From NCBI RefSeq assembly GCF_943914685.1, contig NZ_CALUCZ010000008.1, positions 22,245-86,244 of the forward strand: a DNA stretch of 64,000 nt, written 5' to 3'. The translations under genes were made by a program, and so were the position numbers. This stretch comes from an uncultured Mobiluncus sp. GTDB lineage: Bacteria > Actinomycetota > Actinomycetes > Actinomycetales > Actinomycetaceae. Numbering within the stretch: position 1 is the first letter of the stretch; every line of letters begins with the position of its first letter. The notes beneath the pieces were generated by a model that saw nothing but the letters and a program-made list of their open reading frames with translations, made no database searches and was not told the DNA's origin. This document shows, in pieces, positions 1 through 8,174 of this stretch.

Positions 1-1293
1 CCGCCGGCAAACGCCGTGACCCACGTCGGTCAAACCGCCTCTATCCTGGTGGGATGTATGCTGCTGGGGGCGATTATCGGCTTGTGGAAAGCCAAGAACG
101 TTAAGATGACGGGAATGCCTGAACTCATCGCCCTGCTGCACTCGTTTGTAGGTCTGGCGGCGGTGCTGGTCGGGTTCAACACCTTCATGGAACTTTCGGC
201 CACCGACAACGCGGAAACCGTGCGCGACATGGGCTTCCACCTGGGCGAAGTCGGGATTGGCATCTTTATCGGCGCGGTGACCTTCACCGGGTCCATCATC
301 GCCTACCTGAAGCTGTCGGCCAAGATTAAAGGCAAGCCGTTGATGCTGCCGGGACGCAACTTCCTCAATATCCTGATGATTCTGGCGGTCATCGCCATGA
401 TTGTATGGATGATTGTGGCCAAGCGCACGGATCCGGCCGGCGCCGATGCCGACCTGCTCCAGCAGCAGTGGATTGCTTTGGGCGTTTTGACCGCGATTTC
501 CCTGGTGCTCGGTTTGCACCTGGTGGCCGCTATCGGCGGCGGGGATATGCCGGTGGTCGTGTCTATGCTGAACTCGTACTCCGGCTGGGCGGCCGCAGCG
601 GCGGGCTTTATGCTGTCCAACCCGCTGTTGATTATCGTCGGTGCCCTGGTCGGGTCCTCCGGTGCGTTCCTGAGCTACATCATGTGTAAAGGCATGGGCC
701 GCTCGTTTATCTCCGTTATCCTCGGCGGTTTCGGCGAGGGTGCGGGCCCGAAGCAGGAAGCCAAGGATTATGGCGAACACACCGAAATCAAGGCTCCCGA
801 AGCCGCAGAGATTTTGAAGGGCGCCAAGTCCGTCATCATCACTCCCGGTTACGGCATGGCTACCGCCGGTGCGCAGTTCGCGGTCGCGGACTTGACCAAG
901 AAGCTGCGTGAGGCGGGCGTGGAGGTTCGCTTCGGGATTCACCCGGTGGCGGGCCGTCTGCCCGGTCACATGAACGTGCTGTTGGCCGAGGCCAAGGTGC
1001 CTTACGACATCGTGCTCGAGATGGACGAGATTAATGACGACTTCCCGGACACGGACGTGGTCCTGGTCATCGGTGCCAACGACACCGTGAACCCTGACGC
1101 CTACGAGCCGGGCTCCCCGATTGCGGGGATGCCGGTGCTCCACGTCTGGGAGGCGGGGCGCGTGATTATCTTCAAGCGTTCGATGGCGACCGGCTATGCC
1201 GGGGTGCAAAATCCGCTGTTCTTTAACGAGAACTCGGACATGCTCTTCGGTGACGCCAAGGCCTCCGTGGAGGAAATCATCAAGAACCTGTGA
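1..1293 (+). CDS. pntB: NAD(P) transhydrogenase subunit beta, 5' end outside window
   Basis: Membrane subunit of the proton-translocating transhydrogenase, which moves hydride between NADH and NADP+ using the proton gradient. The reading frame is open from base 1, and PPANAVTHVG precedes the first GTG at 16. Compared with E. coli PntB (462 residues), about the first 45 residues lie outside the window, so 16 is not the true start. Membrane helices fill the first half, including the family stretch MPVVVSMLNSYSGWAAAAAG. The C-terminal NADP(H)-binding domain follows, with ITPGYGMA, HPVAGRLPGHMNVLLAEA, EMDEIN and GANDTVNP. The stop is TGA at 1291. The pntA genes would be expected just upstream. 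Identification is very secure. Confidence 0.97.
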   Translation, partial: PPANAVTHVGQTASILVGCMLLGAIIGLWKAKNVKMTGMPELIALLHSFVGLAAVLVGFNTFMELSATDNAETVRDMGFHLGEVGIGIFIGAVTFTGSIIAYLKLSAKIKGKPLMLPGRNFLNILMILAVIAMIVWMIVAKRTDPAGADADLLQQQWIALGVLTAISLVLGLHLVAAIGGGDMPVVVSMLNSYSGWAAAAAGFMLSNPLLIIVGALVGSSGAFLSYIMCKGMGRSFISVILGGFGEGAGPKQEAKDYGEHTEIKAPEAAEILKGAKSVIITPGYGMATAGAQFAVADLTKKLREAGVEVRFGIHPVAGRLPGHMNVLLAEAKVPYDIVLEMDEINDDFPDTDVVLVIGANDTVNPDAYEPGSPIAGMPVLHVWEAGRVIIFKRSMATGYAGVQNPLFFNENSDMLFGDAKASVEEIIKNL

Positions 1294-1301
1294 GGTTTAG
1301 C

Positions 1302-1342
1302 AAAGCGGTTTCCCCTGCCTTCCGGCGGGGGAAACCGCTTTT
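1302..1342 (+). terminator. Rho-independent terminator after pntB
   Basis: A near-perfect stem (AAAGCGGTTTCCCC with GGGGAAACCGCTTT) closes around a short GC-containing loop and runs into a T-run. It starts 8 bases after the pntB stop and separates pntB from the accessory block. Confidence 0.9.
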
Positions 1343-1412
1343 TAATACCGCAGAGCCGGGCCTGGCGGGGGCTTTAGTGACAACTGTACTCCCTGCTCTA
1401 TCCCGTAGCCAG

Positions 1413-2579
1413 CTATCGCAAATCCGTTTCGTTTTCGGGGTTATTATCTAGCTTTTTGGCGGCTTCTGAAGCTTTGTCGAGGAGTATTGCATATCTTTTA
1501 GCGGCAGCATCGATGGTGGTTTTAATCTCCCTTATAAGATCTGGAGGTTTGAGAGCCACTATTGAGTCCGAATATTGCAAAATCCACCACTTCATAGCGG
1601 TCAGTTCCGCACGCACTCGCACCAGATAGGTGTCTTTCCGTTTCGTCGGCTCGACCTCAGCATTGGGAAATGTGCTAAAGACACTGTCGACATGGCCTTC
1701 CATGATGAGTTCAACGCCCTTTGCTTCGCCGCTATACATATAGGGTCGTTCTAGAGAATAATTCATGAAGTCGAAGTCGCTGCCGTCCCAAGGTATTGCG
1801 CCTTCGGCGGGTTCGTTGATACTAATATTTGAAATGCGCTCAATGACCAGATTCAGTACGTTCTCTTCGTTGATACCGGGTTCGTTACTTGTCAAGAAAT
1901 AGTAAACGCCCTTTTTGAAAATCAGTCCGTGTGGATACATATTCCGGTACGGCTTTGCGTTGTCCCAATCGTAGCCGCCTTTGATAGTGAAGTGGCTGTA
2001 GTCGAAATTGACGGTTTTATGTTCCGCAATAGCCTGTTCCAGGATTTCAACGGTTCGGCGCACGCCGGGAAGCAGATGGTCTTCGATGTGATTCACATAA
2101 CCCTGTGAGAGTCGTTCCGGGCTGACATTTGCCATTAACGCCAGGTTGGTACGAAGTTCTTTGAGATCTTCAGGATCCAGCCGGGTAGCCAACAGCGCAT
2201 CAGCCAGGAGACGCATATCTCCGGTTTTCAGAGGTCTTTGTGCGAACCACTCGGTGTCTTTCACGCCCTCAGGGCGTAATTCATTTTCCAAGTCTCCAAA
2301 TTGTTTGACGGTTACCCCAAAAGGGAGGGAACTTCCCAAATTGCGTAGGGCGCGCAGATGAGCCAGAGCCGTTTTTTCGGTTAGTTTCTGGGGTTTCAAC
2401 CAGTCAATACCGTATCGCTTAGGCTCGTGGAACGCGGATTCAATCGTAGCTGCGCTGACTCCGTGTTCAAGAGTGGTTTTCTCCAGCAAGTAGCGGAAGA
2501 TGAGGAAACTAATATCGCGGCGAGGTCCCGTTGTGTCGCGGGCAGTACGGAGCTTGGAACTTGTTTTGGTTGCGGTCAC
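1413..2579 (-). CDS. WYL-domain transcriptional regulator
   Basis: 388 residues. The N-terminal ~110 residues look like a winged helix (FLIFRYLLEKTTLEHGVSAAT, then LTEKTALAHLRALRNLG). Residues ~175-270 fit a WYL ligand-sensing domain (LEQAIAEHKTVNFDYSHF and YPHGLIFKKGVYYFLTSN). A C-terminal WCX-like extension ends in VRAELTAMKWWILQYSDSIVALKPPDL. WYL regulators such as CapW (CBASS) and BrxR (BREX) are known repressors of phage-defence operons. This gene is transcribed away from a 971-residue AAA+ gene across 98 bases that hold a perfect inverted repeat, the expected layout for a repressor controlling itself and the neighbouring operon. The ligand is unknown. The family call is fairly secure; the defence role is inferred. 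Confidence 0.85.
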   Translation of the reverse strand: MTATKTSSKLRTARDTTGPRRDISFLIFRYLLEKTTLEHGVSAATIESAFHEPKRYGIDWLKPQKLTEKTALAHLRALRNLGSSLPFGVTVKQFGDLENELRPEGVKDTEWFAQRPLKTGDMRLLADALLATRLDPEDLKELRTNLALMANVSPERLSQGYVNHIEDHLLPGVRRTVEILEQAIAEHKTVNFDYSHFTIKGGYDWDNAKPYRNMYPHGLIFKKGVYYFLTSNEPGINEENVLNLVIERISNISINEPAEGAIPWDGSDFDFMNYSLERPYMYSGEAKGVELIMEGHVDSVFSTFPNAEVEPTKRKDTYLVRVRAELTAMKWWILQYSDSIVALKPPDLIREIKTTIDAAAKRYAILLDKASEAAKKLDNNPENETDLR

Positions 2580-2595
2580 AGCGTTTTCCTTTGGG

Positions 2596-2615
2596 GGCAG
2601 TAGTTTTCTACTGCC
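2596..2615. promoter_or_regulatory. Inverted repeat, probable operator of the WYL regulator
   Basis: GGCAGTAG-TTTT-CTACTGCC, a perfect 8-bp inverted repeat in the 98-base divergent space between the regulator (start 2579) and the AAA+ gene (start 2678). A possible -10 (TAGAAT, 2632-2637) for the rightward promoter lies just downstream. Position and symmetry suit a dimeric repressor; binding is inferred. Confidence 0.55.
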
Positions 2616-2677
2616 TTATTTTAGGCTTCTTTAGAATCGAATTGTTCGTTTCTAGTCAAACCGAAAAGGGAAAATGA

Positions 2678-5593
2678 ATGAGATACTTCAAAATCTACTG
2701 TGCTGATCTGTCACTCCGGCAGGACTTCATGTGGAGGCCTACCGGTTCCGATTGGCCTCTCCAGCTGGGGTTTTGGGATTACAGCCGTTTCGTTATAGAC
2801 GGTGAGACTAAAAGAGGGAGCATTCTTGGTGCTTTTGTCAGGGATTATCGGATTACACCAGAGGACGTAAAGAAATATGTCCTGGACTCCATGCGGGAAT
2901 CGAGGGTGGAAAAGTTCATTGAAGAAAGCTGGATTAGCAGTGATGATGATGACCCTGGGGACGAGATTATCAAGGAATACATCCGCGTGGAGGAAGTCCC
3001 GGCAGCAGCGCTGCTTCGTAATAATGCTCGGGAAATACGCGAGTACGCGCACCGAGCGAATCTTCAAGAGTTGAAAAATCTGCTTTCCTGGCATATGCGC
3101 TGTACTGTGCTCCTTTGCGAACTGATGAGTGACAGTCCGCGGGATTGGGAAATACTTAGCAAAGAAGCAGGAAAGACCCCCTACAGTTTGGGATTAGGGC
3201 AGGAAATCTCGCGCATAGAGGCATCACAAAGCAAACAGAAGACGCCAGGCGGTTTCCCCGGTAGCACCGAGAAGGGCGAAGACTGGCAGGTGGCATTTGA
3301 CTACGCTATTGAAGTCGCATCCAGCAGTGAAGCGAGCTCTGCCAAAGATTTGCTTTTGGAGGCATTGAGCCGGGCAGGACGCCTCGGTAACCGCAATGTT
3401 TACACTTTAGATTTCTACGAACAAGAATACTACGACGACAATTTAGAGAAGCTCACAGATGAGATTAACGCAAACCTGTTTCGTAGCCTGGAAAAATCAA
3501 CCTTGGTGATTGATTATTCGCGGCAGGAAGAGGGCAGTGACCGAGAACTGCGAGCTGCGCTGGTGCTGCAGAAAATTCTTGACCATGTCAATGAGCGTCC
3601 GCGTCAAGTACAGTTGATTTTCTTTGTCAAGGCCGGTGCGCGTGATCTGCTGGAGCGTCTGGAGCGCTCCTTGAATGTGCCGTTGGTGACTTTACGTCGC
3701 AACGTGGAGGAAAAGTTTGCCAAGATTGAGCCCCATCGGGCGCAGGCAGAGTTAGTACAGCGTTTACAAAGGCGCGGTTTTGTTATGGACGCACCAGCCC
3801 GGAAACGTTTGGACGCGGTGATTACAGCAGCCGCGGCGGACAAATCCTTTCGAGGCGACCTGGAAGCCCTCGCAAACCGGTGGATTACAAAGCAGCACCT
3901 AGAAACGGACTTTACGGACTATAGAACAGTAGTGAGTGAGCCCGAAGTTGCGACGGCTGAAATGAACGCGATGGAACAGTTGAATGAGCTCATTGGACTG
4001 GAGGAAGTAAAAAAGGAAATTCGGGTGGTGCTTGATTCATTTCGGATAGGACAAATCGCGCGCCGAGCGGGTCTTCCAGATTCTGACGTGTCGTTACATG
4101 CGGTGTTTGCGGGGTCGCCGGGGACTGGGAAAACTGAGGTGGCGCGTTTGTATGGCCAGATTTTGAAGGAAATGGGTGTGCTGAGTGTGGGGCGCTTATT
4201 CTCGGCGTCGGGAACCAATCTCGGTGGTAGCGGGGAAAGCAGACGTATCGAAAAATTGTTCACTAACGCCAAAGGTTCGGTTATTTTCATCGATGAGGCT
4301 TACGCGTTGACGGGTAAGAGTGAAACGATTGCGGAACTAATCGCGCAGATGGAGAATCATCGACGGGACACGGTGGTCATTTTTGCCGGTTACCTGGACC
4401 AGATGGAAAAGCTTCTTGCTTCCAACCCTGGATTCACCTCGCGTATCGGTTCGATTATTGAATTTCCAGATTACACTCCGGAAGAACTCGGTCAGATTTT
4501 CGACTTTATGTTAGGAAAGCGGGGTTTAAAGATTACCAAGTCTGCGCGCAGGTTGGTTCGTGATCGACTGGCGGCAGCGGGCATGAAACCGGAGCAGGGG
4601 AACGCCCGCTTTGTGCGTAACTTGGTGGCAGACATTCAACAAAACCAACGAGTGCGCTTAGCGCAGAAAGAGAATGATGATGCTCTGACGAAGACGCAGC
4701 TCACGACCTTGACAAAAGAGGATGTCCCAAAGTCAGAATTGGACAACTTACCGTCAGGCACGGTGCGGTTGTCGCGATTAATCGGGTTGGAATCAGTGAA
4801 AAATGAGGTACTCAGACAACTGTATTATGCACAAAACCAAAAACTGCGTCGTGACGCGGGGCTAAGCGCTCACTTCGTGCCGATGCATATGGTCTTTGCT
4901 GGCAATCCTGGAACCGGCAAAACTGAAGTAGCACGTATCGTGGGACAAATCGCGCGGGAACGCGGGCTTTTGGCAATTGGAAATTTCTTTGAGGTGTCGC
5001 GCCAAGACTTGATTGGAAATCCGTTGGTGCCGACTGCTGCCTTGGTGGGATCGGTGTTTCAAAAGGCTCGTGGGTCGGTGCTGTTCGTCGACGAGGCCTA
5101 TGCCCTCAACGATGGCGGTGAAGGCCGCGTCGCTATCGATGCGATGGTGAAACTAATGGAAGATATGCGTGAGCAAATCATCGTTATCATGGCGGGTTAC
5201 ACCGAGGAAATGAAACTGATGCTACAGGTCAACCCCGGGTTTGCGTCACGTGTGCGCACAACTATCGACTTTCCGGATTATTCACGCTCTGAGCTGTTTG
5301 AGATTCTGATGAGCCACGCCAAGGCAAAGAAATACCGGTTCACTGACGCAGCTCAGCGTAAGGCGCGAGAGCTGTTGGAGAAAGCACAAATTGGGCCAAA
5401 CTCGGGCAACGGCCGTTTAGCCAGGCAAATGTTGGAAGACTGCATCATGGAACAAGCTGTGCGCCTCCAAAAACGGGCCGCAAATGGATTTAAGCCAACG
5501 ATTCATGAGCTGGAAACCTTGTGTCCCACCGACATTGTTTTGAACGTCGAGCATCTGGGCTTACCGCCCCGGATTGGCTTTCGGGCAGCCTAA
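2678..5593 (+). CDS. Double AAA+ ATPase (CbxX/CfxQ type) with unknown N-terminal region
   Basis: 971 residues. Residues 1-~430 match no domain I know; this part is acidic and begins MRYFKIYCADLSLRQDF. Two AAA+ modules of the CbbX/EccA/SpoVK class follow. Module 1 has Walker A GSPGTGKT at 479-486 and Walker B FIDEAYAL with D539/E540. Module 2 has Walker A GNPGTGKT at 742-749 and Walker B FVDEAYAL with D805/E806. Each is followed by the class signature around the arginine finger (NPGFTSRI and NPGFASRV) and a FPDY motif. Both ATPase sites look intact. The family remodels protein complexes, often as hexamers. It is probably the first gene of a rightward operon with the 277-codon gene 40 bases downstream. 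No transmembrane segment is evident. A role as motor or sensor in a retron-linked defence locus is inference. Confidence 0.85.
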   Translation: MRYFKIYCADLSLRQDFMWRPTGSDWPLQLGFWDYSRFVIDGETKRGSILGAFVRDYRITPEDVKKYVLDSMRESRVEKFIEESWISSDDDDPGDEIIKEYIRVEEVPAAALLRNNAREIREYAHRANLQELKNLLSWHMRCTVLLCELMSDSPRDWEILSKEAGKTPYSLGLGQEISRIEASQSKQKTPGGFPGSTEKGEDWQVAFDYAIEVASSSEASSAKDLLLEALSRAGRLGNRNVYTLDFYEQEYYDDNLEKLTDEINANLFRSLEKSTLVIDYSRQEEGSDRELRAALVLQKILDHVNERPRQVQLIFFVKAGARDLLERLERSLNVPLVTLRRNVEEKFAKIEPHRAQAELVQRLQRRGFVMDAPARKRLDAVITAAAADKSFRGDLEALANRWITKQHLETDFTDYRTVVSEPEVATAEMNAMEQLNELIGLEEVKKEIRVVLDSFRIGQIARRAGLPDSDVSLHAVFAGSPGTGKTEVARLYGQILKEMGVLSVGRLFSASGTNLGGSGESRRIEKLFTNAKGSVIFIDEAYALTGKSETIAELIAQMENHRRDTVVIFAGYLDQMEKLLASNPGFTSRIGSIIEFPDYTPEELGQIFDFMLGKRGLKITKSARRLVRDRLAAAGMKPEQGNARFVRNLVADIQQNQRVRLAQKENDDALTKTQLTTLTKEDVPKSELDNLPSGTVRLSRLIGLESVKNEVLRQLYYAQNQKLRRDAGLSAHFVPMHMVFAGNPGTGKTEVARIVGQIARERGLLAIGNFFEVSRQDLIGNPLVPTAALVGSVFQKARGSVLFVDEAYALNDGGEGRVAIDAMVKLMEDMREQIIVIMAGYTEEMKLMLQVNPGFASRVRTTIDFPDYSRSELFEILMSHAKAKKYRFTDAAQRKARELLEKAQIGPNSGNGRLARQMLEDCIMEQAVRLQKRAANGFKPTIHELETLCPTDIVLNVEHLGLPPRIGFRAA

Positions 5594-5633
5594 TGAGACC
5601 AAAAAGAGTTGTAGAAGAGGAAGGATATAGAAC

Positions 5634-6467
5634 ATGTACGAAGTAAATTCGACGAACGCAGTTTTGGAAGCTATCTTCGACACATACTGCGAGATGGAGA
5701 AAACCGAGGATGAGATTTATGTACCTCGGATAACCGATAATCCGGTGTTGAACCTGATGTATTACTTCTTGGTGAACAAGTACAAGGAGAGGGCGTATTG
5801 CCGGCTGAAATTAGATGGGGACTCGCGAGCCTTTTGGGTGCGGGAATTTGACGACCGAGATGTGAGCGACCTGAAAAAATCAGAGAAAAAACGTCTCGGT
5901 CGCGCAGATGTCATGTTGAGTTTTTGGACACCGTTCAAACTCTTGGTCAATGAGGCAAAGGGCGATGCCCAGTACAAAAATCCGAAGACTCTCGAGGGCA
6001 TAATCGACATTTTGGACACCAATCAGCCGCCGCGTCTCACTAATCGGGGGCGCGATATGGACACCTACGAAGCGGTGTTGGAAGTGGCTCAATTCCCTGA
6101 AGTGCAACGACTGGCCGAACTGTATTTGACACGCGGTAACCTGTGGGTTTTACCGAGCAGAGCGATGAACACCGCTCGTTATGACTGGACCAGGGACCAG
6201 GTCACCCAAACTCTAAAGTTGTGTTTTCCGGGCAAAGCGCTGAATGGCTATTTCTTTGATATTACCCCGGAGAGGTGGATGGAACGCGAGCGTCTCGGAG
6301 TCTGTTTCAAGGGCGGAATCATCCGCCCTGACAACCTCAATACTCTGGAACCAGATAACACCTGTATCTATAACAAATGGGACAGCGGGGAGATTCGCGA
6401 TTATTTGCGTAAAGTATGTGATCTCATCGAAACCCGCAACGACGCTTTTGGTGTTGCCCCTAGCTAA
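5634..6467 (+). CDS. Unknown protein, candidate PD-(D/E)xK nuclease fold
   Basis: 277 residues, not recognised as a named family. A strong ribosome-binding site (GAGGAAGG) precedes the ATG. Residues 88-112 read LGRADVMLSFW followed by LLVNEAKGD, giving D92 and then E107-A-K109. This spacing and the hydrophobic strands around it fit motifs II and III of PD-(D/E)xK nucleases. No signal peptide or membrane segment is visible. It lies 40 bases after the double AAA+ gene and 145 bases before the retron-like RNA and reverse transcriptase. Base composition is lower in GC than the flanking housekeeping genes. A nuclease effector is an attractive reading, but it rests on a short motif; a structural or scaffold protein is also possible. 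Confidence 0.7.
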   Translation: MYEVNSTNAVLEAIFDTYCEMEKTEDEIYVPRITDNPVLNLMYYFLVNKYKERAYCRLKLDGDSRAFWVREFDDRDVSDLKKSEKKRLGRADVMLSFWTPFKLLVNEAKGDAQYKNPKTLEGIIDILDTNQPPRLTNRGRDMDTYEAVLEVAQFPEVQRLAELYLTRGNLWVLPSRAMNTARYDWTRDQVTQTLKLCFPGKALNGYFFDITPERWMERERLGVCFKGGIIRPDNLNTLEPDNTCIYNKWDSGEIRDYLRKVCDLIETRNDAFGVAPS

Positions 6468-6612
6468 ACCGGAGGCGCGTTCAGGTGTATAAACCTAGTT
6501 ACCTGTAGGGTTCAGAAGCGCGGATAGGATAGTGTCGATAGATTCTTCAGGTCCGTGAATATGATTGTTTCTAGGAAAGCCGCCTGGGGTGAGACGGTTT
6601 TCCAAGGTAGTA

Positions 6613-6799
6613 CTTGAAGGGAGGTAAGGGCCAGCGGCTCCAGCGATGGGCGTACGATTCGTACGCTGCGTCAATCTTAGGGCGCGGGGTTTTCCACGCC
6701 GCAGGTTTAAAGATTGACATGACCGCAATCCGGTCTGCGACCGGCTTGCCAAGAGCCCAAGGCTAACAGTGGATCGTATGGCCCTTCCTCCCTTCAGAT
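6613..6799 (+). ncRNA. Candidate retron msr-msd RNA
   Basis: The region is bounded by a long inverted repeat. The 5' arm a1 (6614-6633) pairs with the 3' arm a2 (6779-6797) over about 19-20 bp with one bulged base (T6625). An AGC sits exactly where a1 ends (6633-6635), so G6634 occupies the place of the branching guanosine in retron Ec86. Inside are a perfect 7-bp hairpin with 3-base loop (GCGTACG-ATT-CGTACGC, 6650-6666), a 9-bp stem 6670-6678/6710-6718 enclosing a GC-rich inner hairpin, and CCGGTC-TGC-GACCGG at 6730-6744. A retron-like reverse transcriptase gene begins at or within a2. The msr/msd boundary cannot be set by eye; the cDNA template should end close to 6778. Confidence 0.72.
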
Positions 6800-7947
6800 T
6801 AAGTACCCGCCCGGTGCAGCTATTTAGCTTGCGCCACCTCATCGCATCATTCAACCGGGACAACCCTGATTTGTGTATCGACTATAAAACGGCTCGGCGA
6901 GCGGTGGCCAGTCACTGCAGCTACGAAAGCTATGGCAAAGGTTTACCCCCCGGTGGCGCATCGTTAACATATTGGACGCATCGGGCGGCGAAGCACGCTG
7001 GAGGCTACCGGCTCATCTCTGAGCCGAGCCCCCCTCTGAAATCTCTGCAGAGGTGGATTTTGGATCACTGTTTCACTGATGGAATGGTGCATTCAGCCGC
7101 TTTTGCGTACCTTCCAAAACATAATATTCAGCAATGCGCCCAGGTCCACGTGGAGGCGAAATGGCTGGTGAAGTTCGACTTAAAAGATTTCTTTGGGAGT
7201 GTTGACGAGGGGCGCGTCTACAGGGTCTTTCGGGACATTGGATACCGGCCGATGGTAGCCTTTGAGCTCAGTCGACTGACGACTTTCTTGCCCAGTCAGA
7301 GTACACGGGAGCTGATTCAGAACGCTTTGAACCCGAAAAAACGGCGTGAACTTGCTGAGCAAGGTTTCGAACCGGAAGTTCACCGTAATAATGGCCCGTA
7401 TCCCCAGGTGCTTAGGGAGGACGGAACTCCGGTGCGCGGGGTCCTGCCACAGGGAGGACCTGCGTCCGGGATGATTGCTAACATTTCCGCTCACGAGCTG
7501 GATTTGGCGCTCACCAGGATTGCAGAACAAGCGGGATTCCGGTATTCGCGTTACTGCGACGATTTGTTCTTTTCGGCTGTCTGGGATGCGGGGCGTCCCG
7601 CCGCAACCGAGCTGATTAAGACGGTAAACGGAGCGGTTCGTGACCAACACTTCGTCTTGAACAAGTCCAAAACTCGGGTGGTGCCGCCAGGATCCAAGAA
7701 GCTCATTTTGGGTCTGCAAGTTGACCATCGGGCCCGGCTAGACAAAGGATTTAAACGAGATTTGGAGTATCACCTGCGCGGGATTGAAAAATTCGGTCTG
7801 GAAAACCACCTGAAACATTTACCCGGACAACCGCCGCTGCTGAGTTTCCTCAACCGTCTGCAGGGGAAAATTGCTTTTGCGAAGGGTATCGAGCCCGGTT
7901 ACGGTGTGAGAATGGACATCCGCCTTCATAAGGCTGTCCAGATCTAA
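6778..7947 (+). CDS. Retron-like reverse transcriptase
   Basis: 389 residues from ATG 6778; an in-frame GTG at 6769 and GTG at 6814 are alternative starts. RT motifs are clear: GGYRLISEPSPPLKSLQRWIL near the N-terminus; motif A VKFDLKDFF with catalytic D134; GVLPQGGPASGMIAN; YCDD at 259-262 with D261/D262; and KTRVV downstream. The segment before motif A reads IQQCAQVH, aligning with the retron NAxxH motif but with Cys for Asn. The later ILGLQVD takes the place of the retron VTGLxVN motif. These two positions tie it to retron RTs more than to group II intron or DGR enzymes, while marking it as divergent. There is no maturase or endonuclease domain. It would copy the adjacent structured RNA into msDNA. 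The start is uncertain because the a2 arm of the RNA overlaps the first codons. Confidence 0.88.
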   Translation: MALPPFRLSTRPVQLFSLRHLIASFNRDNPDLCIDYKTARRAVASHCSYESYGKGLPPGGASLTYWTHRAAKHAGGYRLISEPSPPLKSLQRWILDHCFTDGMVHSAAFAYLPKHNIQQCAQVHVEAKWLVKFDLKDFFGSVDEGRVYRVFRDIGYRPMVAFELSRLTTFLPSQSTRELIQNALNPKKRRELAEQGFEPEVHRNNGPYPQVLREDGTPVRGVLPQGGPASGMIANISAHELDLALTRIAEQAGFRYSRYCDDLFFSAVWDAGRPAATELIKTVNGAVRDQHFVLNKSKTRVVPPGSKKLILGLQVDHRARLDKGFKRDLEYHLRGIEKFGLENHLKHLPGQPPLLSFLNRLQGKIAFAKGIEPGYGVRMDIRLHKAVQI

Positions 7948-7957
7948 CGGAGTCCTC

Positions 7958-8173
7958 ATGAATGCACGTGAAAAACCCCTTGAAGGAAACGCCGGCTGGG
8001 CAACAGAACGTGCCAGGTGCACCGCGGCTGTGCAGTTTGTGGTACAGACATTTGCACGGAGTTTTACGCGCTGGGAGGTCGGGGCTAGCGCTGAGAAACC
8101 GGACAGAATGAAATCGGAAGAACAGAAACCATGCGGAACAACGTCCTGTATGGCGCTGGAGATGAGGCGGTAA
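7958..8173 (+). CDS. Possible small protein after the reverse transcriptase
   Basis: 71 codons, ATG 7958, beginning 10 bases after the RT stop with a GGAG 7 bases upstream, and ending one base before the ATG of the next gene. The spacing suggests translation within the same operon. The product (MNAREKPLEGNAGW...) is basic, lacks a recognisable domain, and has an amino-acid composition that could equally come from a chance frame. Confidence 0.3.
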   Translation: MNAREKPLEGNAGWATERARCTAAVQFVVQTFARSFTRWEVGASAEKPDRMKSEEQKPCGTTSCMALEMRR

Positions 8174-8174
8174 C

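Noticed and set aside
6769..7947. Group II intron or diversity-generating retroelement for the RT
   Set aside because: No maturase/X or endonuclease domain, no template/variable repeat pair or target gene nearby, and the motifs before and after YCDD align with retron RTs.
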